From Urophycis tenuis (Eukaryota > Chordata > Actinopteri > Gadiformes > Phycidae), in contig JAXIVH010000002.1 of assembly GCA_036785325.1 (NCBI GenBank), positions 164,001 through 228,000 of the forward strand: a DNA stretch of 64,000 bases, in the 5' to 3' direction. Below the pieces are notes generated by a model that was given only the letters and a program-made list of their open reading frames with translations, ran no database searches and was not told the origin of the DNA. The translations under genes were made by a program, and so were the position numbers. This document shows positions 32,043-42,974 of this stretch, in pieces. How positions within the stretch are numbered: the stretch's first letter is position 1; each line of letters starts with the position of its first letter.

Positions 32043-35000
32043 TTCAAGAGATTCAAGATTCAAAGCTTTTATTGTCATGTGTGCAGTAAAGAAACACGTT
32101 TCCCTGAACAATGAAATGCTTACTTTGCTGCCCACACTGGATGCCGAAAGAGTATATATAAATAATGTATACAATCTAAATAGAATATAATAACTGTACA
32201 AATAAAAAAATATAAAATAAAAAAATAAAATAAAATAGAAATATAGAATTTAGAAGATGTGAATGAAATGAAATTGTGAAATGAAATTGTAAATGTGCAT
32301 TGTGCATCAGCAGCTGTAAACATGTAAACATTAAACATTACTGTGCAATTAGAGCAAGAACATGGTAAAGTGTCCAGTGAGGATGTCCATGGGGGGGGGC
32401 GCTCTGTCCTTAAGGGGGTTCAGCTTTTCAACAGTCTGATGGCCGTGGGGAAGAAGGAGTTCTTGAACCTGGTGGTTCTGCATCTCACACTCCTGAACCT
32501 CCGGCCTGAGGGCATGAGTGTGAAGAGTCCGTGCTGGGGGTGAGTGGGGTCTTTGGTGATGGAGGCAGCTCTCCTGTGGACTCTGCGGTGGTAGATGCTC
32601 TGCAGAGAGGGCTGTGGTGTCCTGGTGATCTTAGACGCAGTCTTTACCACTCTCTGCAGGCGTTTGCGGTCCCACACAGTTGAGCTGCCGTACCACACGG
32701 TGATGCAGGTGGTCAAGACAGACTCAATGATGCAGCTGTAGAAGTTGCTGAGGATCTTGGGCGCCATCCCAAATTTCCTCAGCCTCCTCAGGAAGTACAG
32801 CCACTGCTGAGCCTTCTTCACCACCTGTGTGGTATTGAATGTCCAGGTGAGGTCATCACTGATGTGGACCCCCAGGTATTTGAATTTGCTCACCCTCTCC
32901 ACCTCAAGACCTCGGATGAACAGTGGCTGATGAGGCCTCCTCTCCTTCCTCATGTCCACAATCATCTCTTTGGTCTTGTCAGTGTTGAGGGTGAGGTTGT
33001 TATTTCCACACCACGTCACCAGACTGTCCACCTCCCTCCTGTAGTCCGCCTCGACTCCGCCAGTGATGTGTCCAATCACGGCGGTGTCGTCGGCGAACTT
33101 AATGATGGTGTTGTCAGGGTGGGAAGCGACGCAGTCCTGGGTGAACAGGGTGTAGAGGATGGGGCTGAGGACACAGCCCTGCGGGGTCCCGATGTTGGTG
33201 GTTATAGTGGCTGAAGTCCTTTTCCCAATCCTGACAGACTGTGGTCTGCCAGTCAGGAAGTCCAGGAGCCAGTCGCAGAGGGAGGGGTGAAGTCCTAGAG
33301 CAGACAGTTTATGGGTGAGTTTGTGGGGGACGACGGTGTTGAAGGCGGAGCTGTAGTCGATAAAGAGCATCCTGATGTAGGAGTCTTTATTTTCCAGGTG
33401 GGAAAGGGAGACATGGAGGGCGGCAGCGATGGCGTCGGAGGTGGACCGGTTGTGCTTTTAGGCGTACTGCAGGGGGTCGATGGTGTCCGAGATGCTGTTG
33501 TGAATGTGGGCCAGTATCACTCTCTCGAAGCACTTCATGATGATTGGAGTGAGTGCTACTGGCCGGAAGTCATTCAGGCAGGATGGGGGGTTCTTCTTGG
33601 GGACGGGGACGACGGTCGTGGTCTTGTAGCATCTTGGGACGATGCATTGACTGAGGGAAAGGTTGAAGATGGAGGTGAGGACATCAGCCAGCTCGTTAGC
33701 ACAAGCTCTGAGGGCGCGTCCTGGTATGTTGTCCGGCCCAGCTGCTTTCCGGGGGCGGACGCTCCTCAGGGCTTTGTGTACCTGGGCTGATGTGACGACT
33801 GGCGGGGGGGAGGGGGGATGAGTGGCCGGGGTGTGTGTGTATTCCACAGAGGTGGTGGGGGTGGGGCTCTCGAAGCGGGTGTAGAAGGCGTTGAGGTCGT
33901 CTGGCAGGCTGTCTGAAGGGCTGATGGTGGAGGTTTTAGAGCTGGTCCTGAAGTCTGTGATGTGGTCCAGACATTGGCACATTCTCCTGGGGTCAGCATT
34001 AGAGTAGACGTCCTCCGTCTTCTCTCTGTGCTGTCGTTTGGCCGCTCTTATGGCCTTCTTCAGTCTGTACTGCACAGCTCTGTACTCCACTTTGTTGCCA
34101 GACCTAAATGCAACAGAGCGAGCACGTAACAAATGCAGCACCTCTCTGTTTACCCAGGGCTTCTGGTTGGGGAACCTCCTCACTTGTGTGGTGGGTATAA
34201 TGTTCTCAACACAAGTGCTAATATACCCAGTCACATACTCAGCGTAGTCCTCTACGCTGATGGAGGAGTCCCCTCGCCTGGCTGCAGCTCTAAAAACATC
34301 CCAGTCCGTCGTGGAGAGTGCAGACAGACAGTCCTGTAGAGTGCTCTCAGCCTGTGGTGTCCATAGTTTAACCTGTCTGGTGACAGGGTTCGACTGCTTG
34401 AGTCTTTGTCTGTAGGCCGGGTACAGAAACAGAGAGATGTGGTCCGAGTCTCCGAAGGGGGGGCGGGGGGCGGCTCGGAGTGCACCACGTACGTTGCTGT
34501 AAACGTGGTCCAAGGTGTTTTTTCCCCGGGTGGGTATGTCCACGTGTTGGAAGTATTTAGGGAGTACAGACCGTAAGTTGCACTGGTTGAAGTCACCAGC
34601 AACGATAAAAACAGCATCAGGATGAGCTGTCCCCAGCGCGCTGATGACGTCATAGAGTTTACTGAGCGCCGCGGTGTAGTTAGCGCGTGGATGGATGTAA
34701 ACAGCAGCCAAAAACACACACGCGAATTCCCTTGGGAGATAAAAGGGACGGCATCGCAACAGTTAAAACTCCAGGTCTGGTGAGCAGTGCTTGTGCACAG
34801 TCCGTACATCCCTGCACCACGCGTTGTTGACATAAACACACACGCCTCCCCCCGTTGTCTTACCGGAGGCAGCGGTCCGGTCCCCCCGGTACAATGAGTG
34901 GGTCTCCGGGTGAACAGCGGAGTCCGGGACGTTTTCTAAGAGCCTGGTTTCGGAGAAGATAAGAGCGCAGCCCTCTCTAGTCTCTCTTTGTGATGTTATC

Positions 35001-35430
35001 CTAGCTTGTAGCTCATCCAGTTTGTTCTCCGGAGACCGCACGTTAGCGAGCAAAAGGCTGGGGAGCGGTGGTCTGCTCGGACGTGCCTTTAGCCTAGCAT
35101 GGAGCCCGCCTCTCTTGCCTCGCTTACGACGCCGCCTCCTCAGCGCTCTCCTTGGGTCAGCGCACTCACTCGAGGCCGGTGTTTCGGGACCTTCCAGGGG
35201 CGGGCCGCGGTAACTGTGGGGCCAAACAATGACTTGTAGTTCCGGCGGGATATGTCCAGTAAAGGCAGTACTGTGTAAAGCGTGAGTGCCTGCTATATGT
35301 CCGCAGTGCACAGCACTTAAGAGCCAGGGAAAACACACAAGAAAAAAAGAGTAAAAAGCGAAAAACAGCGTATTCAGGTGCGGAGCGAGCAAACACGTCT
35401 GCCTCGGGGGGCGCCATGATGCCGAAGAAT
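32043..35430 (-). mobile_element. near full-length Rex1-like LINE (family B)
   Basis: The 3' end is at the low-coordinate side: the plus strand reads ATTCAAGAGATTCAAGATTC then AAAGCTTTTATTGTCATG, the reverse of a 3' tail of TTGAATC units after AATAAAAGC. The 5' end, near 35430, carries ATGGCGCCCCC on the minus strand, close to the AAGATGGCGCC start of the related element at 51274. Length is about 3.4 kb, as expected for a single-ORF Rex1/L2-type element. A promoter-like GC-rich 5' region (34900-35420) precedes the endonuclease domain. Confidence 0.88.
32420..35214 (-). pseudogene. LINE endonuclease-reverse transcriptase polyprotein, family B
   Basis: The N-terminal AP-type endonuclease starts with LLLANVRSPENKLDELQARI and FSETRLLENV (34900-35060). 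It continues with VYIHPRAN, VAGDFNQCNL and FGDSDHISLF. The RT follows: RKAAGPDNIPGRAL, FRPVALTPIIMKCFERV, LFIDYSSAFNTVVP, GTPQGCVLSPILYTLF and the catalytic FADDTAVIGHI (about 33090-33120). Then come the thumb block FKYLGVHISDDLTW and the C-terminal HPQHGLFTLMPSGRRFRS. Two defects break an otherwise single frame: a stop after PDLEF near 34762, apparently from two compensating small indels, and a stop in place of Tyr (PLQYA*) near 33457. It lies alone on the minus strand within transposon-derived sequence. Confidence 0.9.
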
Positions 35431-36385
35431 ATATATATAGCTTCAATGTTATGTAATAAAAATAAATAAAACAAATTAAACCTTTGCTTTCAATGTATAA
35501 AATGGGGTGCATTTACCAAATTTGGGGGGCATTTAAATAAATAAATAATAAATGGTGCATAATATTGCTGAAGTGTAATGTAAACAATAGTGCTGTTTGT
35601 GTGTGCATTGTTCCAGAAGCAATAGAAATGCGAGCCATCTTTTTCCAGATGGGTTACCTCTCTTTCCAAATGATGAGGGTTTTTTGGATTTGCTCTTCTT
35701 CCAGTGAAGACCCATGTTTTTTGTGTTTCTTCTTCTTCCTCTTCAGATCCTCATCAGTCATCTGAGTCAGAAGAGTCAGAGGAATCCCCATTCCTCATTT
35801 TGCGATGCCCTTAAATTTAGAAAAAATAAAATGTTAGAGGTTAGCAAATCTATGAGTTTGTCTTTATTATCATTATTATTTTCATTTCACATGAAAAGAA
35901 CAGCAGCATCACAAAAGCAGGCAAAACAGATAAAGGGGTGATGGGGTACAGTACTTAAAAATGTGACATCACATCACCCCACCATAATCAATATAAATAT
36001 TTTTTAATTAAGTAATTTACTTGTAGTTATCGTAAGTCATTTTAAAAACATTTTGGGGGCAACCTTGGTCCCCACAGTCTAAAAAAAGGTTCTCTCTCCT
36101 GTAGTGCTGCATGCAGGGCGGACGTATTGTGGCAACCGGACCTCATAGAGACCGCGGATGGCGTGGTGGATTCAGGTGAAAAGATACAATGGTTGCAGTT
36201 GCAGAGATACGTCAGCCCTGCATCCAGGACTACAGAAGATAGATAGCGGACAGCGAGGGTTTGGGGATTTCAAATCACTGACTAAACACTCTTTCAGTGA
36301 TTGCTGTCAGAATATAGAGCCATTTAAAACTTTAACACATTTAAAATGTTAACATGAAAACATTGTTGGATGTTCCTTTAACTAA
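35431..36385. other. unassigned; one weak exon-like segment
   Basis: AT-rich. On the minus strand 35760-35664 could be a small Lys-rich exon: acceptor CTTCTGACTCAG, then MTDEDLKRKKKKHKKHGSSL and LEEEQIQKTLIIWKER before a donor-like GAGAG|GTAACC. Nothing links it to a known family. 35950-36350 holds no recognisable feature. Confidence 0.25.
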
Positions 36386-36660
36386 TCAAGACTTCTTCAG
36401 ATTGTATTTACAGCCTTCCATGTTGGTTTTGGGGGGAACAGTATATATACCTTTTGAAGTTGTGTGGCCGACCTCTGTGTGGAGAGCCTTCTCTCGGTTG
36501 AAGTCACGCTGCTCTTTCAGGAATCGGTCCTCCTCTTTCAAGAGACGGGTCTCTTCCTTCAGTAGCTGGTTCTCCCCTTTATGAAAGTCAACCTTTAACT
36601 TTGTCATGGTTGGTGCCTTTGTTGGTGCTTTTGTTGGTGCATTTTGTTGAATCTCTTGAA
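36386..36660 (-). CDS. last exon of a coiled-coil protein (possibly transposon Myb/SANT-type accessory gene)
   Basis: The frame begins VQEIQQNAPTKAPTKAPTMT and runs through a charged heptad-like segment, GENQLLKEETRLLKEEDRFL then KEQRDFNREKALH, to a stop at 36386-36388. The 5' limit is an acceptor (CAATTGTTAG, 36670-36661 on the minus strand). Its phase 1 matches the donor of the exon at 37033-37146, joining GAT-G to TT to read DYDVQEIQQ. C-terminal coiled coils of this kind close Myb/SANT-like proteins encoded by PIF/Harbinger transposons and their domesticated relatives. That family link is inference, because no Myb domain is visible here. Confidence 0.55.
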
Positions 36661-37032
36661 CTAACAATTGTGCAAAAAGATTAAATACTAATTTTATTAA
36701 ATAAAATCAAATACTAAATACTTACTCTAAATACTTACTCTACTTATGTTAAGATTATCTTATTATTTCACTGTGTTCACTCCCAAATTTGTGTTCAGTC
36801 ATAAGCTGTTCTATTTCATTTACACTTCTAACTTTGTAGGTCCCTGAATACCCAGGTATTAACTAAAATTAAGATAAAAATCATTTAGGGGGTTTAGCTC
36901 GTCTTTAAGAATAGAGTTCCTGACAGCCTGGTGCCATGCAAGACCACTGTATGTACAACAAAGATTGAATAAAAAGCCATTAGTTTATGGTTATGAATGG
37001 CTAAGGGGAAAACTTAAAATGGTTTATCTTAC

Positions 37033-37146
37033 CATCATAGTCAGACTGGATCACCTGGTCATTGTCAGACTGGATCAACATTGTAGGGTTCTCCTCTGGG
37101 GCAGTGTGCTGCTGTTCTTTTGGTTTTGCATGTGTTCGGCATATGA
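37033..37146 (-). CDS. internal exon of the same coiled-coil gene
   Basis: A 114-base exon is bounded by acceptor CCCCTTATAG (37156-37147, minus) and donor GATG|GTAAGA (37033/37032). It reads ICRTHAKPKEQQHTAPEENP and TMLIQSDNDQVIQSDYD: acidic and glutamine-rich with a small duplication (IQSDND / IQSDYD). Both flanking sites are near consensus and the downstream phase fits, so this is good evidence for a spliced minus-strand gene. The exon upstream of it is not identified; it needs a phase-1 donor. Confidence 0.5.
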
Positions 37147-37490
37147 CTATAAGGGGTAAAGGACATACAGTACATTAAGATACATTTTTCAGAAAGTAAA
37201 AAATACTTTAGTAAACATTGTCAAGAGTCATCTCTAGAATGTAATAATATGCATAAATAATATTGTTCTATCACGGCAGTTCTCAAAGTGGGTCCAGAGA
37301 CCCCCAGGGCTCCTTGAGGGGGTTCCAGCCTGGGAGTCCCCAGCAAAATGACTTAATAATTAGGCTAGTTAATTAATTAATTAAAATTAGTTTAAACAAT
37401 AACACAGCTAAATTGGAATATTTTCTAAACATTTTAACAACACAGGTCTTGTATGGGGGTCATTAGCACAATCATTTTTCAGATAGGTAT

Positions 37491-37928
37491 TGTTAGGAAA
37501 AATACTATCTAGCAATGGTACGGTTAGGTTGATCTGACGTTCTGAAGAAGGACATAGTGAAGATTGTATTCCTCTTGGCGACTTTAAGTCTGGCTCTCTG
37601 GAACTTGGAGACATAACATAAAGCGATTGAAGGATACACCAACGTCATGTCAAATCTGCTTAGTAACATGTAATCTTTATACATTATAAGCCAATCAGAA
37701 TGGGACACTCCTGTCATGCTGTTCCGATTTGGGACTTGTATATAATACACTGTGTCTTCGGGAGCGGGGGAAGCAACTGAGGAAGATTCACACACAAATC
37801 TCTTGCTTGATGAAATCCTCTGCTTCTCCTTGTAGGCCTACGAGACCAATAAACAACTTCAGCTTAAACTATATAGAGTTCCTGGCACTTCTTGTTCATC
37901 AGCATCAACAACAATCTCCTCACTATCA
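37491..37928 (+). mobile_element. solo LTR of an LTR retroelement
   Basis: The 438-bp unit starts TGTTAGGAAAAATACTATC and ends CTCCTCACTATCA, thus TG...CA with short inverted ends (TGTTAG / CTATCA). A 5-bp duplication GGTAT lies directly outside both ends (37486-37490, 37929-37933). Inside are promoter-like parts in the right order: CCAAT (AGCCAATCAGAA, about 37689), TATA (TTGTATATAATAC, about 37737) and a poly(A) signal CCAATAAACAACTT (about 37849). No internal gag/pol is present, so it is a recombined solo LTR. It lies between the coiled-coil exons and the head-to-head first exons. Retrovirus-like, Gypsy or BEL origin cannot be told from the LTR alone. Confidence 0.75.
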
Positions 37929-37933
37929 GGTAT

Positions 37934-38728
<795 letters not shown>

Positions 38729-38815
38729 CCACAAAGTTAATCAAGACTCTAAGAAGTACAATTTATCCAAAAAGTTTAAGTAAATGGAGAAAAGGCGGTC
38801 GCATGTCTTACTTAC

Positions 38816-39043
38816 CAAGGTGGAGGTAGGCCTATTGCAGAAGATCCGTGGGTGGTGGTCCGACCTCAACTCTGCATCCAAGTTTTTATCCCCTTGCCCC
38901 CTCACGTTTCCGTGTGCTACGTACGTATCATGCGTCATTGCGTCATTCCCTTTGCTTCGTTGAATGCCTGCGAAGAGACCCTCGGACATCCTATTAGGTA
39001 GACGCAACATTGGCTGCTGCCAAACGAGAAATTCGGCCGCCAT
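38816..39043 (-). CDS. candidate first exon, head-to-head with THAP exon
   Basis: The minus strand starts at ATGGCGGCCGAATTTC (39043) and reads MAAEFLVWQQPMLRLPNRMS and GLFAGIQRSKGNDAMTHD through FCNRPTSTL to a strong donor (CACCTTG|GTAAGTAAG, 38816/38815), phase 0, 76 codons. The start lies in a CCAATATGGCGGCCG context and 78 bp from the plus-strand THAP start, as in a bidirectional promoter. It could be the first exon of the coiled-coil gene at 36.4-37.1 kb, but the phases do not join directly, so another exon would be needed. A non-coding 5' exon is also possible. Confidence 0.35.
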
Positions 39044-39121
39044 ATTGGAGTGGGGATCAGGAGCCGGCGAGCAGCATTGACAGCAATAGTTGACAGGTAG
39101 CGTCTACAGAAGAAAACAAGG
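39044..39121. promoter_or_regulatory. putative bidirectional promoter
   Basis: A 78-bp GC-rich gap separates two divergent ATG exons. It includes GCCGCCATATTGGAG (YY1-like CCAT core, straddling 39043) and lacks a TATA box, as is common for divergent CpG-type promoters. Confidence 0.35.
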
Positions 39122-39201
39122 ATGCCGGGCTGGTGTTCAGCGTATTCCTGCTCAAATGAGCGGAGCGTCGAAAATAGGAATCGGGGGATTACTTTTCACA
39201 A
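39122..39201 (+). CDS. first exon of a THAP-domain protein
   Basis: The frame from ATG 39122 reads MPGWCSAYSCSNERSVENRN and RGITFHK, the N-terminus of a THAP zinc finger: M-P-x-x-C-x4-C near the start and the conserved FH. The exon stops at a consensus donor (TTTCACAA|GTAAGA, 39201/39202) exactly where many THAP genes have their first intron. The rest of the finger (Cys-x2-His, AVPTIF) should lie on a later exon, which I could not find before 41 kb, where other repeats dominate. THAP domains bind DNA and occur in host regulators and in P-element-like transposases; which applies here is open. Confidence 0.65.
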
Positions 39202-39435
39202 GTAAGATTTAACACTAACGCACTATTGGCTGTATTATATTACCACAGAGTTGAGAAGGAGTACTGAAATCGTAGCCAGCTAGGCTAACAAACAAGAGTA
39301 TGACCGTAATAGAATTGCTTGTCAATGAAATGAATGAAGTGAAGAAATGACATACTTGAACAACATAAAGTTGAAAGATGTTGAAGATAAAGATTGTAAA
39401 AGCCAACAGGGGTAAAAGTTAGGACCACAGTCCAG

Positions 39436-39472
<37 letters not shown>

Positions 39473-39560
39473 CGGGGGGGGGGTGTATTAGCGCTAGCTA
39501 ACTAGACAATCAGATGGACAGTGGCTATACATTATAGCTAGTCTATCTTTCCTATGGTGG
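39202..39560. repeat. intron-like spacer with (GT)n and poly-G
   Basis: Downstream of the THAP donor. A GT run at about 39440-39471 is followed by nine G (39475-39483). No second THAP exon seen. Confidence 0.7.
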
Positions 39561-39579
39561 CATCATGCCTTCAGTGTGC

Positions 39580-39870
39580 ATATTGTATCTCCCTCTGTCT
39601 CTCTCTCAACTCCTCTCCTTCTTACCTCTTCTCTCTGTCATGTCGTTCAACTCCCTCTTCTCCCTCTCACCTCTTCTCTCTGTCATGTCGTTCAACTCCC
39701 TCTTCTTCCTCTCTCTCTCGACTCTCCCTCTCTTGCCTTTTCTCTCTATAGTGTAACACTCTGTAGTACCATTGATACACTTATTAATACTAAGCATCAT
39801 GAAACTTATAGCACGCCTAACCCACTCTCTCTCTCCTAACCCACTCTCTCTATCTCTCTCTTCCCACTTA
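39580..39870. repeat. CT-rich low-complexity with 44-bp tandem duplication
   Basis: The block CCTCTTCTCTCTGTCATGTC then GTTCAACTCCCTCTTC occurs twice in tandem (about 39625 and 39669), followed by CTCTCTC clusters. Confidence 0.8.
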
Positions 39871-39879
39871 CCTCACTTG

Positions 39880-40432
39880 TGAGGTAAACCATTACCAGTC
39901 ATTAGCCATCCTTGTATTTGGTTCTCATCGCACCTGAAGTCCCATCCTATGACTCCCTACCATCACCTGTTGCTGTCCCCTTGACCGGATTCCTGGCCTG
40001 CGCTACCTAGCGATCCACTACTGCCCTATGACAATTCCCAATAGCTATGACAAGTCATCCTACACTGGACTATTTGAACTTTCTGACACTAAATGGGATT
40101 CATGCATTATCATACTGGTTATGTAACCATCCTACATCTTTGTTACATACACCCCAGGTGGCTCTAGGCACCATGTTCTATTCTCTACACCTAACTAACC
40201 TATTCATTTATCATGTATACAAACCTTACTGCCCTGTAACTGACCCTAGGCAGATGGGTCAGGCCCTTGAGTCGTAGATCTGCATGAGGTTTCTTCCTGT
40301 ATCTCCAATTATAGGGAGTTTTTCCTCGCCCTGTTACATATGGGCTCTCTCTGAATGTTCAACACTGTCAAGCGCCATGAGTCGTGTAATGTTTTGGTGC
40401 TCTATACATTGAATTGAATTGAATTTTAACTT
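39880..40432 (+). mobile_element. LINE 3' UTR (CR1/L2-group) with ATTGA tail
   Basis: Ordered blocks typical of a fish LINE 3' UTR: GAACTTTCTGACACTAAATG, CACCCCAGGTGGCTCTAGGC, GATGGGTCAGGCCCTTGAGT, TGCATGAGGTTTCTTCCTGT, AGGGAGTTTTTCCTCGCC and a terminus GAATTGAATTGAATT. No RT part remains. The plus-strand 76-codon frame at 40047-40277 is not a gene. Confidence 0.75.
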
Positions 40433-40496
40433 GTGTATCATTCCCATAAACAAAGCAAATAAATTAAGTGAAAACTTAGTTCTCCAGCCCCATTCG

Positions 40497-40672
40497 TCTT
40501 TGTAAGGAAATGTTCTATTTTGTCTTTATTATTTTGTCAGAATGCACCAGAGTGCTTCATTTGTATGTGAAAATCACAAATAATCTTCTGAGGGAGGATG
40601 ACCCCAGACCCCCCTGCGGGGGTTTGGTTTTCAAGCTTTCAGCCCCACCCAAAATTCACCAGATGCCACTGA
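40497..40672. mobile_element. hAT terminus, truncated
   Basis: The right end CACCAGATGCCACTG is preceded by CAGCCCCACCCAAAATT and ACCCCAGACCCCCCTGCGGG. Read inward this is CAGTGGCATCTGGTG, a standard hAT terminus. The other end is missing or diverged. Confidence 0.55.
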
Positions 40673-41425
40673 TTATGATGCATTCTCATTTTAGGCAAAG
40701 TATAAGACAATACTTTCTTAACAGTATAATTGTAACCTGAATAAGTCGTTCAAGTAACAATATTCAAATACTAACATTGTTGGGTAAGACAGAACTTGGG
40801 TTTATTCTGAATCCATTGAAACAGATTGGTGGTTTTAGCTGATATGAAAACGTTCAGGTGTTTATATATGTTATGTTTATTAAGTAGCCTATTTGGCAGA
40901 TGCTTTTATCCAAAGCGACATTTATAAAAAAAAATACATATAAAACAATCACTGTAAACATAATAATTTATGTTGTTAATACAAAATATCAATACAAGTG
41001 TCAAGACAGAATAAACTCTTTGCTGCTGCAGAAACAGTCAAGAGATACAGTCTATAGGTCCCTAAGATATAGATATCTAATGTATTCATACATTGTTTAT
41101 GTATGATATACGTAGCCTATATTAACCTAATTATATTGTTTCTTCAACTTAAACATAGCTGACCCTTTTTTTTCCCCCCTTCTCGGGGATTATGTTCCCA
41201 GTTTTGATCTCGGACGTCTGGTCACTTATAGCATATAATAATATTCTATTACTGTTAAGCCAACTATGAATAATAAAACACGCCAAAACATGTGTCCTTT
41301 ATCATAGCTACACGTATTACAAAAAAACGTGTGAAAATCAATGGTATTCAGTGAGGTAAGATTAATTAAATGCGCTGACAGTTCATTTCTCCTGTCAAAT
41401 GAATTACACTGAGGGGGGCGGATCA
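40673..41425. other. AT-rich spacer with SINE-tail remnant
   Basis: Contains GGCAGATGCTTTTATCCAAA at about 40895-40914, the fish SINE-tail motif, in otherwise unassigned AT-rich sequence. Confidence 0.5.
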
Positions 41426-41427
41426 CC

Positions 41428-41520
41428 ACTCCAAGATGGCGGCCCCGCGTCTCGTCAGCCCAGTGGGCAGTAGCGCTCAATGTTGCGTCTATGAGATAGG
41501 ATGTCTATGCTCGGAGATGC
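41428..41520 (+). promoter_or_regulatory. ATGGCGGC-type 5' block upstream of the Merlin gene
   Basis: CCAAGATGGCGGCCCCGCG, then TCAATGTTGCGTCTATGAGA and GATAGGATGTCTATG, precede the first transposase exon. The reverse strand at 38985-39045 carries the same order (CCAATATGGCGGCC, CAATGTTGCGTCTACC, TAATAGGATGTCC). AAGATGGCGGC fits the YY1 consensus, so this may be an initiator region. Confidence 0.45.
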
Positions 41521-41821
41521 TAGTCTGTGCAGTTTGAGACAGACTACTCTGCAAAGCGTAATATGACTTTGATAGGAAGATTACTTGAGAGGACAGCGCA
41601 AAGACATAAACAGTTGATAGGATGTCTCCAGGAGAAGAGGCTGTTGGCAAAGAAAAAAAGATGCCCTGTTTGCAACAACAAAATGAAATTCAACAGAACA
41701 AACACGACCAAGGATGGCTATCGGTGGTAAGGGATGAGCCACACATCTTTATTATTATTATTTATTATTTCGGGGAACTTTGACGTTGATTTGCACTATC
41801 TGAACATATACGAAAACTCAA

Positions 41822-41829
<8 letters not shown>

Positions 41830-41853
<24 letters not shown>

Positions 41854-41860
41854 GTTATTA
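41830..41860. repeat. (ATT)n microsatellite
   Basis: ATT trinucleotide run in the first intron of the Merlin gene. Confidence 0.9.
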
Positions 41861-42837
41861 TACATTTAAGTCAATGGCAAGTTGCATGTGTTTTCCCCCT
41901 AAAAATGACCATATTGACAATCTGATGTACTATCATAGTGTAGGTGTTACTCCTAACTATCTTTACAGTGCATAGGCCTACTTGCTATGTTGAATGAATG
42001 ATTTAAATACTTTTTTGTGAGAATAGTACAGCAAATACAGTTAATAACAATTAATGTTAACCTCTTCAGCACTAAAGGCCATGTGTACGGGTCCTTTAGC
42101 ACAAAAAGCCTTGGGCTTGTTTCAATGCGGTCATGTATGTTATGTTACAGGAGCTGCAGAAAATCAATTCACAGGGGCAGGAGTATCACAAGGTCCATCA
42201 GAGATGGCTCAATATTATGCCAGTCTCACATGTCATTATCATCATGGATGAAAATTATGCACAGGTTGGTTGCTCTCTCTCTCCCTTAATTTATTTTTAT
42301 CTTGAAGACTATTCCAATCAGGCTGACCTGATACTGTACATGCAGATACCCTGATTTACACAGTGTGTCTTAATATAAATAGCCAAATGCATACACACAT
42401 ATTACATAGTAAATCCAAACAACACATGTTCATCCATCCCAACATGTACAACATGCACAATGGCTATCGTAGGCACCAACCTGACTATAATTACCCCTCC
42501 CTGACTCCAAAACTCTCCCATCCTTGTTGCTAATATGTAGTTGTCTTCTTTTTTGGGTCAGTTTGTCACAGGGTTTGAGGAGCAGACATGTGGATATGCT
42601 AGAGGATGGAGTATGTGGGAGCAGCAAATCACTTTGTTGTGCAGCAGTGAGACGACTGGAGAGAAGAAGGGAAATGCTAATTGGAGGGAGAAGAGCTTTC
42701 GTAGCGATAAATGAGAGCAAGTTCAGACACAGAAGAAAGGTAAGCTTATTTTTGTTCATAAAATGTCAATTTCTGTTTTGTGTTGTATGGTGCAGTATTA
42801 AGTAGCTGTTAAAACAATGACAATAGGTTTTAAAGAA

Positions 42838-42974
42838 ATGAAAGGGATAGTCCACTCAAAAACGTCTACAATCTATAAAGCACCAAAGAGATTGCAACTT
42901 TAACATTCTCAAATGTTCACCTGGTGACGTCGCTTGTGGGTCTTTGGGATGATGGAAGTCAGACGGTCCCATAG
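42838..42974 (+). mobile_element. MITE-like fragment in the Merlin gene
   Basis: AATGAAAGGGATAGTCCACT followed by CAAAAACG resembles a widespread fish MITE end (AAAGGGATAGTTCACCCAAA). It lies where the Merlin coding sequence is interrupted. The right end is not defined. Confidence 0.45.

Noticed and set aside
33311..33790. 159-codon plus-strand frame rich in Val/Gly
   Set aside because: Antisense of the LINE reverse transcriptase.
39580..39735. CRISPR-like array from repeated CT-rich blocks
   Set aside because: Only two direct copies, no spacers, low complexity and a eukaryotic setting.
42017..42354. Candidate Merlin second exon (GAAENQFTGAGVSQGPSE or ELQKINSQGQEYHKVHQR frames)
   Set aside because: Flanked by splice-like sites, but neither frame resembles the transposase; left unannotated.
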